64,000 nucleotides of DNA from Aequorivita vladivostokensis. Lineage in GTDB: Bacteria > Bacteroidota > Bacteroidia > Flavobacteriales > Flavobacteriaceae. Below, piece after piece: positions 36,517 through 44,790 of this stretch. The number at the start of each line of letters is the position of its first letter. Within the stretch, counting starts at the first letter, position 1. The position numbers were made by a program, and so were the translations under genes. The stretch spans positions 248,001-312,000 of the forward strand of contig NZ_JSVU01000004.1 in assembly GCF_000952855.1 (NCBI RefSeq), read 5' to 3'. The notes under the pieces are model-generated. The model did not search any database and was not told where the DNA came from. It saw only the letters and a list, made by a program, of their open reading frames with translations.

Positions 36517-36970
36517 AACTATTATTTCCGATACCAGCTGTTTTATTATACTTACAAACATTGGAGAATTGGATATTTTGCGGAAAGTTTATGGGGAAGT
36601 AATAACTACACCTGAAGTGGCGTCAGAATTCGGAGAGCCACTGCCGGCATGGGTAATTATAAAATCGGCAACAGACTACTATCGTCAGGCTATTTTAGAA
36701 GTTCAAATAGACAAGGGCGAATCCAGTGCAATAGCTTTAGCTTTGGAAATTGAAAACAGCACAGTTATTTTAGATGACCTAAAGGCTAGAAAAATGGCTG
36801 AACATTTGGGAATATCCTATAGTGGAACTATTGGAGTAGTAGTAAAAGCAAAACTGAAGGGGGTTATTCCTTCAATAAAACCAATCTTGCAAAAATTAAA
36901 GCAAACAGATTTCCGAATTTCTCTTGAACTTGAAACGGAAGCTCTTGGCCAAGCAAAAGAACTGCCTTAA
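36509..36970 (+). CDS. DUF3368 family PIN-like toxin
   Basis: A 153-residue PIN-like protein, the usual partner of UPF0175 and presumably an RNase toxin. The acidic active-site pattern of PIN domains is visible: D in IISDTSC near the N-terminus, E in DKGESSAIALA (about 72) and D-D in VILDDLKARKMAE (about 88). I prefer ATG at 36509 (8-base overlap with the antitoxin); an ATG at 36500 adds three residues. The stop overlaps the methylase start in TAATG at 36968-36972, so the toxin and methylase may be co-translated. Confidence 0.82.
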   Translation: MPKTIISDTSCFIILTNIGELDILRKVYGEVITTPEVASEFGEPLPAWVIIKSATDYYRQAILEVQIDKGESSAIALALEIENSTVILDDLKARKMAEHLGISYSGTIGVVVKAKLKGVIPSIKPILQKLKQTDFRISLELETEALGQAKELP

Positions 36971-38004
36971 TGAACTACATTGGCTCCAAACACAAACTCT
37001 CCTCCTTCATTTTTGAAACGGTTACCGAAACCTGCGGAAATGGGCTTTCGCAAAAAACATTTTGCGACCTTTTTGCAGGCACCGGAATCGTTGGCCGAAA
37101 CTTTAAACCACACGTAAAACTGGTAATCGCCAACGATGTGGAATATTACAGCTATGTGCTGAACCGAAACTATATCGGTAATAATTTTGAATTCGATTAC
37201 GAAGCATTCCTAAATGAATTGAACGCTTTAAAACGCAAAAAAGGCTTCGTTTTTGAAAATTATTCCGAAGGAGGAAAAGCTGGAAGAAACTATTTTACTT
37301 CAGAAAACGGGCAGAAAATTGACGCTGTTCGTATTCAAATAGAAAATTGGAAAGAAGCTTCAACAATTACGGAAGACCAATATTTTTTCCTGCTCGCCTC
37401 TTTACTTGAAAGTGCCGATAAAGTGGCTAATACAGCTTCGGTTTATGGAGCCTATCTAAAGCACATAAAAAGATCGGCGGCAAAAACGATGGTAATTCAA
37501 CCCGCACTGATAGAAAAAGATCTGTTTTCCGAAGTCTTGCCCTTGCAAAAAAACCAAATTTTCCAAAAGGACGCCAATCAGCTTATCAAGGAAATAAAAG
37601 GCGACATCCTTTATCTGGATCCGCCCTATAACGCCCGCCAGTACGGCGCCAACTATCATTTGCTGAATACTATCGCAAAATATGATACCTTTGTACCCAA
37701 GGGAAAAACCGGCCTGCGCGATTACTACAAAAGTGATTGGTGCAAAACCGGCGAAGTACTGAAAAGTTTTGCGGAATTGATTGAAAATGCACAATTCCCC
37801 TACATTTTCCTAAGTTACAACAACGAAGGATTGATGGGCCAAAAGGAAGTGCAAACGGTGATGGAACGCTTCGGGAAATACACCTTGAAAACCAAAAAAT
37901 ACCAACGTTTTAAAGCAGATAAAACCGAAAACCGAAACCACAAAGCCACCGAAACTTTTGAGTATTTACATATTTTGGAAAAGTATTTCGGCTCCGCTCA
38001 ATGA
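36970..38004 (+). CDS. DNA adenine methylase (D12/Dam-type)
   Basis: A 344-residue N6-adenine methyltransferase. Motifs occur in the alpha-type order: YIGSK at the N-terminus, DLFAGTG (33-39, SAM binding), and DPPYNARQYG with catalytic D217-P-P-Y220. It is presumably the protecting partner of the nuclease at 35541. It is intact. The toxin gene overlaps its start. The final codons and the stop lie inside a 14-bp-stem palindromic element. The recognition sequence cannot be read from the protein. Confidence 0.92.
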   Translation: MNYIGSKHKLSSFIFETVTETCGNGLSQKTFCDLFAGTGIVGRNFKPHVKLVIANDVEYYSYVLNRNYIGNNFEFDYEAFLNELNALKRKKGFVFENYSEGGKAGRNYFTSENGQKIDAVRIQIENWKEASTITEDQYFFLLASLLESADKVANTASVYGAYLKHIKRSAAKTMVIQPALIEKDLFSEVLPLQKNQIFQKDANQLIKEIKGDILYLDPPYNARQYGANYHLLNTIAKYDTFVPKGKTGLRDYYKSDWCKTGEVLKSFAELIENAQFPYIFLSYNNEGLMGQKEVQTVMERFGKYTLKTKKYQRFKADKTENRNHKATETFEYLHILEKYFGSAQ

Positions 38005-38026
38005 TCGGTGTCTGAGCGGAGCCGAA
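37987..38026. repeat. Palindromic element overlapping the methylase stop
   Basis: TTCGGCTCCGCTCA (37987-38000), a 12-base loop, and a perfect 14-bp complement (38013-38026). It resembles the TTCGACTCCGCTCAG palindromes dispersed in Bacteroidota genomes. It supplies the last four methylase codons and its stop. There is no T-run after it, so it is not a classical terminator, though the stem could protect the mRNA 3' end. Confidence 0.85.
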
Positions 38027-38060
38027 GACACAAATAAAAAATAACAATAAACAATAGATA

Positions 38061-38669
38061 ATGTTCTCAGACAAAGCCAACAAAATCTTCGCAGAAGTTA
38101 TAAATAAGTACCACGAGGTGAATACCGTGGACCAACCTTTCAACAATCCGTACGATAAAGACAGTCAATTGATTGAACACTTGCTATACCGAAAATGCTG
38201 GATAGATACAGTTCAGTGGCATTATGAAGATATCATCCGCGACCCGAATATTGACCCCGTTGCAGCACTGAAACTCAAGCGACAAATAGACGCTTCCAAT
38301 CAGGACCGCACCGATATGGTGGAATACATTGACAGCTATTTCCTTGAAAAATTCAAGGACGTAAAAGTGAAGGATGATGCGACCATCAACACCGAAAGTC
38401 CCGCGTGGGGCATTGACAGACTTTCCATTTTAGCGCTGAAAATCTATCACATGAACGAAGAGGCAACCCGTACCGATGCTTCCCAAGAACACCAAATGGC
38501 CTGCAAGGCTAAGTTGAACGTGCTTTTGGAGCAACGCGTAGATTTAAGCACCGCCATCAATCAATTGTTGGATGATATTGCCCACGGCAGAAAGTATATG
38601 AAAGTCTATAAGCAGATGAAAATGTACAACGACGACGAGCTAAACCCGGTGCTTCGCGGAAAGAAATAA
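38061..38669 (+). CDS. DUF4254 family protein
   Basis: A 202-residue soluble, mainly helical protein of the Bacteroidota-enriched family DUF4254. It has many His, Trp and acidic residues, as in DSQLIEHLLYRKCWIDTVQW (about 34-53) and LSILALKIYHMNEE, but no known activity. In many Bacteroidota it lies next to a GT9 glycosyltransferase gene, as here (53 bases downstream), so a role in LPS core synthesis is inferred from context. A hairpin terminator separates it from the transferase gene. Confidence 0.82.
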   Translation: MFSDKANKIFAEVINKYHEVNTVDQPFNNPYDKDSQLIEHLLYRKCWIDTVQWHYEDIIRDPNIDPVAALKLKRQIDASNQDRTDMVEYIDSYFLEKFKDVKVKDDATINTESPAWGIDRLSILALKIYHMNEEATRTDASQEHQMACKAKLNVLLEQRVDLSTAINQLLDDIAHGRKYMKVYKQMKMYNDDELNPVLRGKK

Positions 38670-38677
38670 TATTATTT

Positions 38678-38713
38678 TAAACCTAACGGGTTTTCAAAAC
38701 CTGTTAGGTTTTT
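38678..38713 (+). terminator. Hairpin terminator between DUF4254 and GT9
   Basis: AAACCTAACGGGTTTT pairs with AAAACCTGTTAGGTTTT around a single C, with one weak pair, and ends in T-rich DNA. Its core GGTTTTCAAAACCTG is identical to that of the terminator after atpG (50398-50433). Confidence 0.75.
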
Positions 38714-38722
38714 AAAATTCCA

Positions 38723-39754
38723 ATGGCCAAACCCATACACATATTGGTAATCCGCCTCTCCGCCATGGGCGATGTGGCAATGACCGTTCCCGTACTTCGC
38801 GTTTTGGCGCAAACCTATCCCGAACTAAAAATCACGGTGCTTTCCCGCCCATTTTTCAAACCTTTTTTTGAAGAAATTCCCAACCTCGATTTTTTGGAAG
38901 CTGATGTATATGGCGAACACAAACGCTTCGGATTGATTAAATTGGCAAACCAAGCAAAGGATTTGGGAATTGGCGCCGTAGCAGACCTTCACAACGTAAT
39001 TCGTTCCAAAATAATCACGAAATATTTAAAATTTAAGGGTTTAGAAACAGCGACTATTGATAAAGGCAGAGCGGAAAAGAAAGCCTTGATTGCTGCCAAA
39101 GGCGAAGCTATTTCACAATTAAAAACTACACACCAGCGCTATGCGGATGTTTTTGAAAAGCTCGGTTTTCCTTTAGATTTAAACACATTTACCGTCCCGC
39201 CCAAAAAACGGTTGACGCCAAAACTCAATGGCCTGATTGGCGTAGAACCAAAAAAACTCATCGGCATTGCTCCCTTTGCCGCCCATCAAAGCAAAATGTA
39301 TCCTTTAAGCTTAATGGCTGAAGTAATCCGCGAATTGGATAAAACCGACAAATACCGTATATTTCTTTTTGGTGGCGGAAAGAAGGAAATAAAGCAACTT
39401 CAACAACTTGAAAATCCTTTCGCCAATGTGACCAATGTGGCCGGAAAACTCACTTTTGAGGAAGAACTCGCGCTGATTTCAAATCTGGATCTAATGCTTT
39501 CCATGGATAGCGGCAACGGGCATTTGGCGGCTATGTATGGGGTGCCGGTTGTTACACTTTGGGGCGTCACGCACCCTTATGCGGGATTTGTCCCTTTTAA
39601 TCAGCCGGAAAGCAATCAATTAATGGCTGACAGAAAAAAATATCCATTAATTCCAACATCCATTTACGGCAATAAATATCCTCCCAATTATGAGTTAGTG
39701 ATGAATACGATACCACCTGAAACAGTGGTATCGAAAGTGGAAAAGGTTATATAG
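38723..39754 (+). CDS. Glycosyltransferase family 9 (heptosyltransferase-like)
   Basis: A 343-residue GT-B enzyme of the GT9 family, which adds heptose or other sugars to the LPS inner core at the cytosolic face of the inner membrane. VIRLSAMGDVAMTVPVLR at residues 8-25 is the canonical acceptor-side motif with Asp, and SMDSGNGHLAAMYGVPVVTLWG (read as MDSG-N-GH) near 255 is the donor site. The length is normal. It is adjacent to DUF4254. Confidence 0.9.
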   Translation: MAKPIHILVIRLSAMGDVAMTVPVLRVLAQTYPELKITVLSRPFFKPFFEEIPNLDFLEADVYGEHKRFGLIKLANQAKDLGIGAVADLHNVIRSKIITKYLKFKGLETATIDKGRAEKKALIAAKGEAISQLKTTHQRYADVFEKLGFPLDLNTFTVPPKKRLTPKLNGLIGVEPKKLIGIAPFAAHQSKMYPLSLMAEVIRELDKTDKYRIFLFGGGKKEIKQLQQLENPFANVTNVAGKLTFEEELALISNLDLMLSMDSGNGHLAAMYGVPVVTLWGVTHPYAGFVPFNQPESNQLMADRKKYPLIPTSIYGNKYPPNYELVMNTIPPETVVSKVEKVI

Positions 39755-39925
39755 TTACCACACTAACTAAACTAATTTGGTCTTCAACTTGACAACGGCT
39801 CCTAAATCATTTATATTTACAAGTCTTTAACCCTACCATCTTCTTCTTTTACCTTACTGCTGTGTCTACCCGCCAAAAAAAGAACAAGAAGATATTTTGG
39901 AATATTAGCCACACCATTATAACTA

Positions 39926-39991
39926 TATGCCGACTGTATGCCGACTGTATGCTGACTGTATGCTGACTGTATGTCGACTCTATGCCGACCC
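39926..39991 (+). repeat. Six tandem 11-bp units (TATGCCGACTG)
   Basis: Units 1-2 are TATGCCGACTG, units 3-4 TATGCTGACTG, unit 5 TATGTCGACTC, unit 6 TATGCCGACCC. The pairing of identical neighbours suggests stepwise duplication. The 11-bp period is close to one helical turn and equals that of the unrelated-looking array at 25259. Confidence 0.9.
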
Positions 39992-40198
39992 AACCCCATA
40001 TATAACTTATATATAATCCCAAGATTCCCCGTAAAATGCCTTTTCTCAGGTGCCATTATATGTTCGCCTCTCCCTTGAGTTCTTTTCAAAATCAAAATAT
40101 AGGGATTAACCATTTGAAAAACCTATTTTAGAACCTATAGAAGAGAAGGTTTGAATGAAATATCAGCTTAGCTATTAAACGACACAGGAACCCTGCCC

Positions 40199-40240
40199 AA
40201 ATTTTTTTGGAATTTGAAATTTCAAAAATTTGGAATTTCA
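40199..40240. repeat. AT-rich palindrome with TTGGAATTT motifs
   Basis: Contains the 14-base perfect palindrome TTTGAAATTTCAAA flanked by two TTGGAATTT copies, a few bases after the stop of the reductase gene (minus strand). It may fold in the 3' UTR and act as a weak terminator; it also looks like a dispersed Bacteroidota repeat. Confidence 0.5.
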
Positions 40241-40244
40241 ACCT

Positions 40245-41285
40245 TTACACATCATCATAATCCACAACAACTTTCGCAGTTGTAGGATGAGCTTGGCAGG
40301 TAAGTATCAAACCATCCGCAATCTCGGCTTCAGTGAGGATTTGGTTTTTGCGCATTTCCGCCTTTCCTTCTTTTAGGCGGGCGATACAGGTACTGCAAAT
40401 TCCGCCTTGGCAGGAATAGGGTGGGTCTAAACCTTCGTCCAACGCAGCTTCAAGAATACTTTTGGTCTGCGGCATTTCAAAAACTTCCTCTTCGTCATCC
40501 AGAATTACCGTAATGCTGGTATTGCCGTCGTGTTTTTCAACCAAAAGCCCTTTTTCAGCAGTAGAGAAAAGCTCGTGATGAATTTGTTTCGAATTGATTC
40601 CGTTGTGCTTCAAGGTTGCGGAAACTTCGTCAATCATCTGTTCGGGACCGCACAGATAAAAGGCTTCAAAAGTTATCTGCCCGTACTTATTTTTCAGGTA
40701 AAAATTAACCAGGGAGCGACCTATTCTTCCAAATTGCGCATCCTCCAACTTTTCTCGGCTATAGACAAATTCAACATCAAACCGCTCCGGAAATTTATCC
40801 TGCAATTGAACGATTTCGTCATAAAACATGGTTTCCTTTTTATTCTGATTGCCGTAAATAAGTAAAAACGAACTTTTTGGCATTTCTTCCAAAGTGCTTT
40901 TTATCAATGAAAGCACGGGGGTTATCCCGCTTCCTGCGGCAAAGGCCACGTAATTTTTCAGGTTTGGCTCCAAAATAAATTTTCCCGTGGGCGGCATCAC
41001 TTGCAGCGTATCGCCCGCTTTTAGGTCTTTGTTTGCATATTCTGAGAAGGCTCCTTTTTCCACTTTTTTCACGGCAACCTTCAGCAGGCCGCTTTTGGGT
41101 GAGCTACAGATGGAATACGCCCGGCGCAGCTCCTTGCCGTCTTTTTGATGTTTTATGGTAATATATTGCCCAGCCTTAAATGCAAAGGTATTTTTTAGAT
41201 TTTCGGGAACTTTAAAAGTAACGGAAACGGAGTTTGGCGTTTCTTTTTTTACTTCGGAAACGGTAAGCGCATGAAATTCGCCCAT
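40245..41285 (-). CDS. Ferredoxin-NADP reductase-like flavoprotein with C-terminal 2Fe-2S domain (PaaE-like)
   Basis: A 346-residue electron-transfer protein with an FAD-binding domain (RRAYSICSSP, about 55), an NAD(P)-binding domain (FAAGSGITPVLSLIKSTL, about 117; YLCGPEQM, about 217), and a C-terminal plant-type ferredoxin domain with cluster cysteines in PYSCQGGICSTC and a last Cys in LTCQAHP. It would pass electrons from NADPH to an oxygenase or desaturase. The PaaE/PaaK-like layout is common in Flavobacteria without phenylacetate genes nearby. ATG at 41285 fits the promoter; a TTG at 41306 lies within the minus-7 box. Confidence 0.9.
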   Translation of the reverse strand: MGEFHALTVSEVKKETPNSVSVTFKVPENLKNTFAFKAGQYITIKHQKDGKELRRAYSICSSPKSGLLKVAVKKVEKGAFSEYANKDLKAGDTLQVMPPTGKFILEPNLKNYVAFAAGSGITPVLSLIKSTLEEMPKSSFLLIYGNQNKKETMFYDEIVQLQDKFPERFDVEFVYSREKLEDAQFGRIGRSLVNFYLKNKYGQITFEAFYLCGPEQMIDEVSATLKHNGINSKQIHHELFSTAEKGLLVEKHDGNTSITVILDDEEEVFEMPQTKSILEAALDEGLDPPYSCQGGICSTCIARLKEGKAEMRKNQILTEAEIADGLILTCQAHPTTAKVVVDYDDV

Positions 41286-41303
41286 AATTGTGAAATTTTT
41301 CTG

Positions 41304-41333
41304 CAAAAGTACAAATGAATTGAAGGAAACAAA
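41304..41333 (-). promoter_or_regulatory. Promoter of the 2Fe-2S flavoprotein gene
   Basis: Minus strand: TTTG (41333-41330), an 18-base spacer, TACTTTTG (41311-41304). This is a near-ideal Bacteroidota promoter, about 18 bases before ATG 41285, and it rules out the upstream TTG start. Confidence 0.75.
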
Positions 41334-41477
41334 GATTCAGCGCCCTTATTATGAAGGATTTTTTCGGTCTTTCCCTAAGTAGATATTAAAAAGAAATGTA
41401 TTTTTACCGCTCTTTAGTGATTCTACATACTAAAATAGAACCTTTTAAGTTTGAATATTATATAAACCGAAACCATT

Positions 41478-44027
41478 TTGAAGGGCACATATAAACTAAC
41501 GCTATTTGTTCTCGCTGTTGTTTTTCTGGCAGCGTGTTCACGCAAAAAAAATACTTTCCTAAACCGTAATGTTCACGCGGTTACTACCGAATACAACACG
41601 CTTTATAACGGCAACATGGCGTTTACCGATGCCAAGGAGCAGTTAGCCTTTGGCTTTCGCGATAATTTTTGGGAAATACTCCCCGTAGAGCGAATTGAAA
41701 TTGAAGAGGCCGAAACCAAAGCTCCCGGTGCGGCTAAGGGTCAAGGCGGCGGCGGCTTTAACCGTGCCGAGGAAAAAGCCGCAAAGGCCATCCAAAAACA
41801 CTCGATGTACATTGATGGCAAGGAATACAATCCACAAATAGATGAGGCCTATATGTTGTTGGGGAAAGCGCGCTATTACGACGGCCGCTTCATTCCTGCG
41901 CTGGATGCTTTCAATTTTATTTTGGACCGCTATCCCACCAGTAACAATATAAACGTTGCAAAGGTCTGGAAAGCTAAAACCAACATTCGCCTAAAAAATG
42001 AGGAATTCGCCATTGAAAATCTCAAGAAAATGTTTGAGCAGGCCGAACTTGACGAAGAGGAAATAGCAGATGGTGCCGCAATGATGGCGCAAGCCTTTAT
42101 TAACTTGGATTCGCTACAACCGGCACTTGAATATATCAAAATGGCCGCCGAAAACGTGAAGGACAAGGAGTTGAAGGGAAGATATACCTTCATCAAAGGG
42201 CAGCTTTACAACCGTTTGGGCGAAAAGGACAGTGCGAACATCGCATTTGATGAGGTGATTGATATGAACCGCAAAACCTCGCGGGCTTATTTAATAAATG
42301 CCTATTTGGAAAAGGGCAAAAATTTTGACTATGATAAGGGCGACCGCACCGCGTTTTTGGAACTTTTGCAAGACCTTGAAAAAAATCGTGAAAACCGTCC
42401 CTTCTTGGATAAAATCTACAACCAGTTTGGCGATTATTACCGCAACAGCGACAGCATTGGGACTGCCGTAAAATATTATAACAAGTCCATCAAGGCTTTT
42501 AGACAGGACCGGATTCTTCAGTCGGTAAACTATCAAACCCTTGCCGAAATTAACTTCGACCATGCAAAGTATAAGACCGCCGGGGCTTATTATGACAGTA
42601 CCTTGACGTTTCTGGAAGCGAATAGCCGCCAGTGGAGACGTATCACCAAAAAACGTGAAAACCTAGACGATGTAATAAAGTATGAGGACATTGCCACAAC
42701 CAACGACAGCATCCTGAAATTGACAAAAATGAGCGAGGCAGAACAACTTGCTTATTTTACGGACTATACAACTAGACTAAAGGAACAGGCAATAAAAGAT
42801 TCTTTGGAAACGATAAAAGTTGAACAAAACATCGCGAATAAAGAATTCTACGAAAAAGGAAAAACAGCTTCAGGCCCAAACAAGGGAAGCACCTTCTATT
42901 TCTACAATGCTTCCACCGTGGCTTACGGAAAGGGTGAATTCAGAAAGATTTGGGGAGACCGAAAGTTGGAGGACAATTGGAGACTTTCCAGCAAAAGAAC
43001 TTCGTTGATTGACAATGACGAGGAAATAGTAGCCGCTGCGCCTATTTCCGAAAACGAACTTTACAAACCACAAACGTATATATCAAAAATCCCGACCGAC
43101 GAAAAGGTGATTGACAGCTTGGCGAAGGACCGAAATTTTGCATATTATCAATTGGGTCTTATTTATAAGGAAAAATTCAAGGAATACACTCTGGCGGCAA
43201 ATAGGCTCGAAAAATTGCTCACTTACAGTCCGGAGGAGCGATTGGTGGTGCCGGCGAAATACAATTTGGTGAAAATTTATGAAATTCTGGAAAATCCTAC
43301 AGCTTCTGATAAATATAGGAATGACATCTTAACAAATCACGGTGATACACGTTATGCAGAAATTCTCCGCAATCCAAACTCGCAATTGCCTACCGATGAA
43401 TCCAGCCCTGAGTACAAGTACAAGCAATTGTACAAGGAGTTTGAAGCAGCAAAATATGCCGAGGTAATTCAAAAGGCAGATGAGTATATGATGGTTTATA
43501 ATGGTAATGATATAGTTCCAAAATTTGAACTTTTAAAGGCGACCGCCATTGGCCGCCAGCAAGGTTTTGAAGCATATAAAAAAGCGCTGAATTTTGTTTC
43601 GTTAAACTATCCGAGTACCGAGGAAGGAAAACAAGCGCAGGAAATTTACAATACCACCCTGCCCTTGATCGCTTCAAAAGATTTTGTTCCCGAACAGGAA
43701 AACGAAAGCTGGAAGTTGGTGTATAAATTTAACACTGAAGAGGCGCAGGAGGCACAAAAATTAAAGGAAACATTGGACAAGGCGATAGAAGACCTGCGGT
43801 ACACAAATATGTCAACCTCTATTGATTATTACGATCCCCAAACCAAGCTAGTTATAGTACACGGACTAAGAACCAAAATGGGTGCCCGTGGTTTTGGTGA
43901 AGTTTTGAAGGAAAGAAAGGAATCAAAAATAAAACATCCGTTCTTTGAAATCGCAACTCCCAATTATAAAATCATTCAAATACATAAAAATCTGGAGGAT
44001 TACCTTAAGAATGATGTAAGCGAATAA
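41478..44027 (+). CDS. sprE: SprE/PorW-type TPR lipoprotein of the type IX secretion system
   Basis: An 849-residue lipoprotein (TTG start; lipobox LAAC, Cys20) with many tetratricopeptide-like helix pairs, for example DEAYMLLGKARYYDGRFIPA (about 114) and repeated units to about residue 400 and again at 560-760. The N-terminal RKKNTFLNRNVHAVTTEYNT is typical of SprE. In Flavobacterium johnsoniae SprE, and in Porphyromonas PorW, the protein is needed for T9SS function (and gliding in the former). The two T9SS cargo genes at 17334 and 18859 would depend on this system. A bactofilin gene follows 54 bases downstream. Confidence 0.85.
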   Translation: MKGTYKLTLFVLAVVFLAACSRKKNTFLNRNVHAVTTEYNTLYNGNMAFTDAKEQLAFGFRDNFWEILPVERIEIEEAETKAPGAAKGQGGGGFNRAEEKAAKAIQKHSMYIDGKEYNPQIDEAYMLLGKARYYDGRFIPALDAFNFILDRYPTSNNINVAKVWKAKTNIRLKNEEFAIENLKKMFEQAELDEEEIADGAAMMAQAFINLDSLQPALEYIKMAAENVKDKELKGRYTFIKGQLYNRLGEKDSANIAFDEVIDMNRKTSRAYLINAYLEKGKNFDYDKGDRTAFLELLQDLEKNRENRPFLDKIYNQFGDYYRNSDSIGTAVKYYNKSIKAFRQDRILQSVNYQTLAEINFDHAKYKTAGAYYDSTLTFLEANSRQWRRITKKRENLDDVIKYEDIATTNDSILKLTKMSEAEQLAYFTDYTTRLKEQAIKDSLETIKVEQNIANKEFYEKGKTASGPNKGSTFYFYNASTVAYGKGEFRKIWGDRKLEDNWRLSSKRTSLIDNDEEIVAAAPISENELYKPQTYISKIPTDEKVIDSLAKDRNFAYYQLGLIYKEKFKEYTLAANRLEKLLTYSPEERLVVPAKYNLVKIYEILENPTASDKYRNDILTNHGDTRYAEILRNPNSQLPTDESSPEYKYKQLYKEFEAAKYAEVIQKADEYMMVYNGNDIVPKFELLKATAIGRQQGFEAYKKALNFVSLNYPSTEEGKQAQEIYNTTLPLIASKDFVPEQENESWKLVYKFNTEEAQEAQKLKETLDKAIEDLRYTNMSTSIDYYDPQTKLVIVHGLRTKMGARGFGEVLKERKESKIKHPFFEIATPNYKIIQIHKNLEDYLKNDVSE

Positions 44028-44081
44028 AGCCCAAATTCAACAAACCGAACAACAGAATAGTAACCTTTTAAACCCACTGCT

Positions 44082-44543
44082 ATGTTTTCAGACAAAAAAG
44101 AAAAGCGCATTGCTGCCGAACCCGGCTCTGCCCAGAATAGAATTAATGAAGGTACAAAACTTAAAGGCGATATATCTTCCACTGGTTTTTTTAGAATCGA
44201 CGGCACGGTGGAAGGTACCGTAAAAACCCCATCAAAAGTAGTTTTGGGCAAATCAGGCGTCATTATAGGTAACCTTACCTGTGAAAATGCCGATATCGAA
44301 GGCAGGTTTGAGGGCAATCTTCAAGTTTCCGGAACGCTCTCTTTGAGGTCCACTGCGGTAATTGAGGGCGATGTAACCGTTGGCAAACTGGCCGTGGAAC
44401 CTGGAGCTACCATGAATGCTTCTTGTGTAATGCAGGATGGCCTTCCGAAGAATACGAAAACGGAACCCAATTCCAGCGTTGATGCTTCCAAAACTCATTC
44501 CTATGACCGAAAGCCGAAGGTCAGGAATGCAGTAGAATCCTAA
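44082..44543 (+). CDS. Bactofilin (polymer-forming cytoskeletal protein)
   Basis: A 153-residue bactofilin (DUF583). The central right-handed beta-helix region (about 25-125) has the repeated hydrophobic/Gly pattern, as in FFRIDGTVEGTVKT, KSGVIIGNLTCENADIEG and STAVIEGDVTVGKLAVEPG, flanked by polar disordered tails. Bactofilins form filaments without nucleotides and organise envelope proteins. It is adjacent to sprE and the ATP synthase genes. Confidence 0.93.
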   Translation: MFSDKKEKRIAAEPGSAQNRINEGTKLKGDISSTGFFRIDGTVEGTVKTPSKVVLGKSGVIIGNLTCENADIEGRFEGNLQVSGTLSLRSTAVIEGDVTVGKLAVEPGATMNASCVMQDGLPKNTKTEPNSSVDASKTHSYDRKPKVRNAVES

Positions 44544-44568
44544 AACCCGGTCTAAATATTTATTGTAA

Positions 44569-44790
44569 ATGTCGGATAACAAGAACAACCTTCGTAAATG
44601 GGCCGTCTTTTCCGGCATTGCAATACAGATGGGCGTAACTATTGGTATTGGGGTATTTGCTGGCCGAAAATTGGACGAAAGTTTTCCAAATAAATATTCC
44701 GCCTATACTATCCTATTTTCGCTTCTCGGTGTTTTTATTGCGCTTTACGCCGTTATCAAACAACTTCAGAATATGAACAAAAATGATTGA
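44569..44790 (+). CDS. atpZ: AtpZ/AtpI family protein
   Basis: A 73-residue protein with two membrane helices (about 13-30 and 43-62) separated by GRKLDESFPNKYS, the AtpZ/AtpI pattern. Members help assembly of the c-ring or carry Mg/Ca. It is directly upstream of the ATP synthase operon with a 4-base overlap to the next gene, a common arrangement in Bacteroidota. Confidence 0.88.
   Translation: MSDNKNNLRKWAVFSGIAIQMGVTIGIGVFAGRKLDESFPNKYSAYTILFSLLGVFIALYAVIKQLQNMNKND

Larger units (their letters stand above)
39755..40244. other. 490-base intergenic region with repeats, no convincing gene
   Basis: Between the GT9 gene and the convergent reductase. It contains six 11-bp tandem units (39926-39991), an AT-rich dinucleotide stretch (about 39998-40017), and a TTGGAATTT-type palindrome (40199-40240). 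A 98-codon frame exists on the minus strand (40113-39817), but much of it is just the tandem repeat translated. Confidence 0.7.

Noticed and set aside
39926-39991. CRISPR array
   Set aside because: Units are 11 bp and directly adjacent without spacers, and no cas genes are in the window.
39817-40113. 98-codon open frame on the minus strand
   Set aside because: Its central part is a translation of the 11-bp tandem array (QSAYS repeats), it has no recognisable domain, signal or start context, and lies between convergent ends. More likely chance than a gene.
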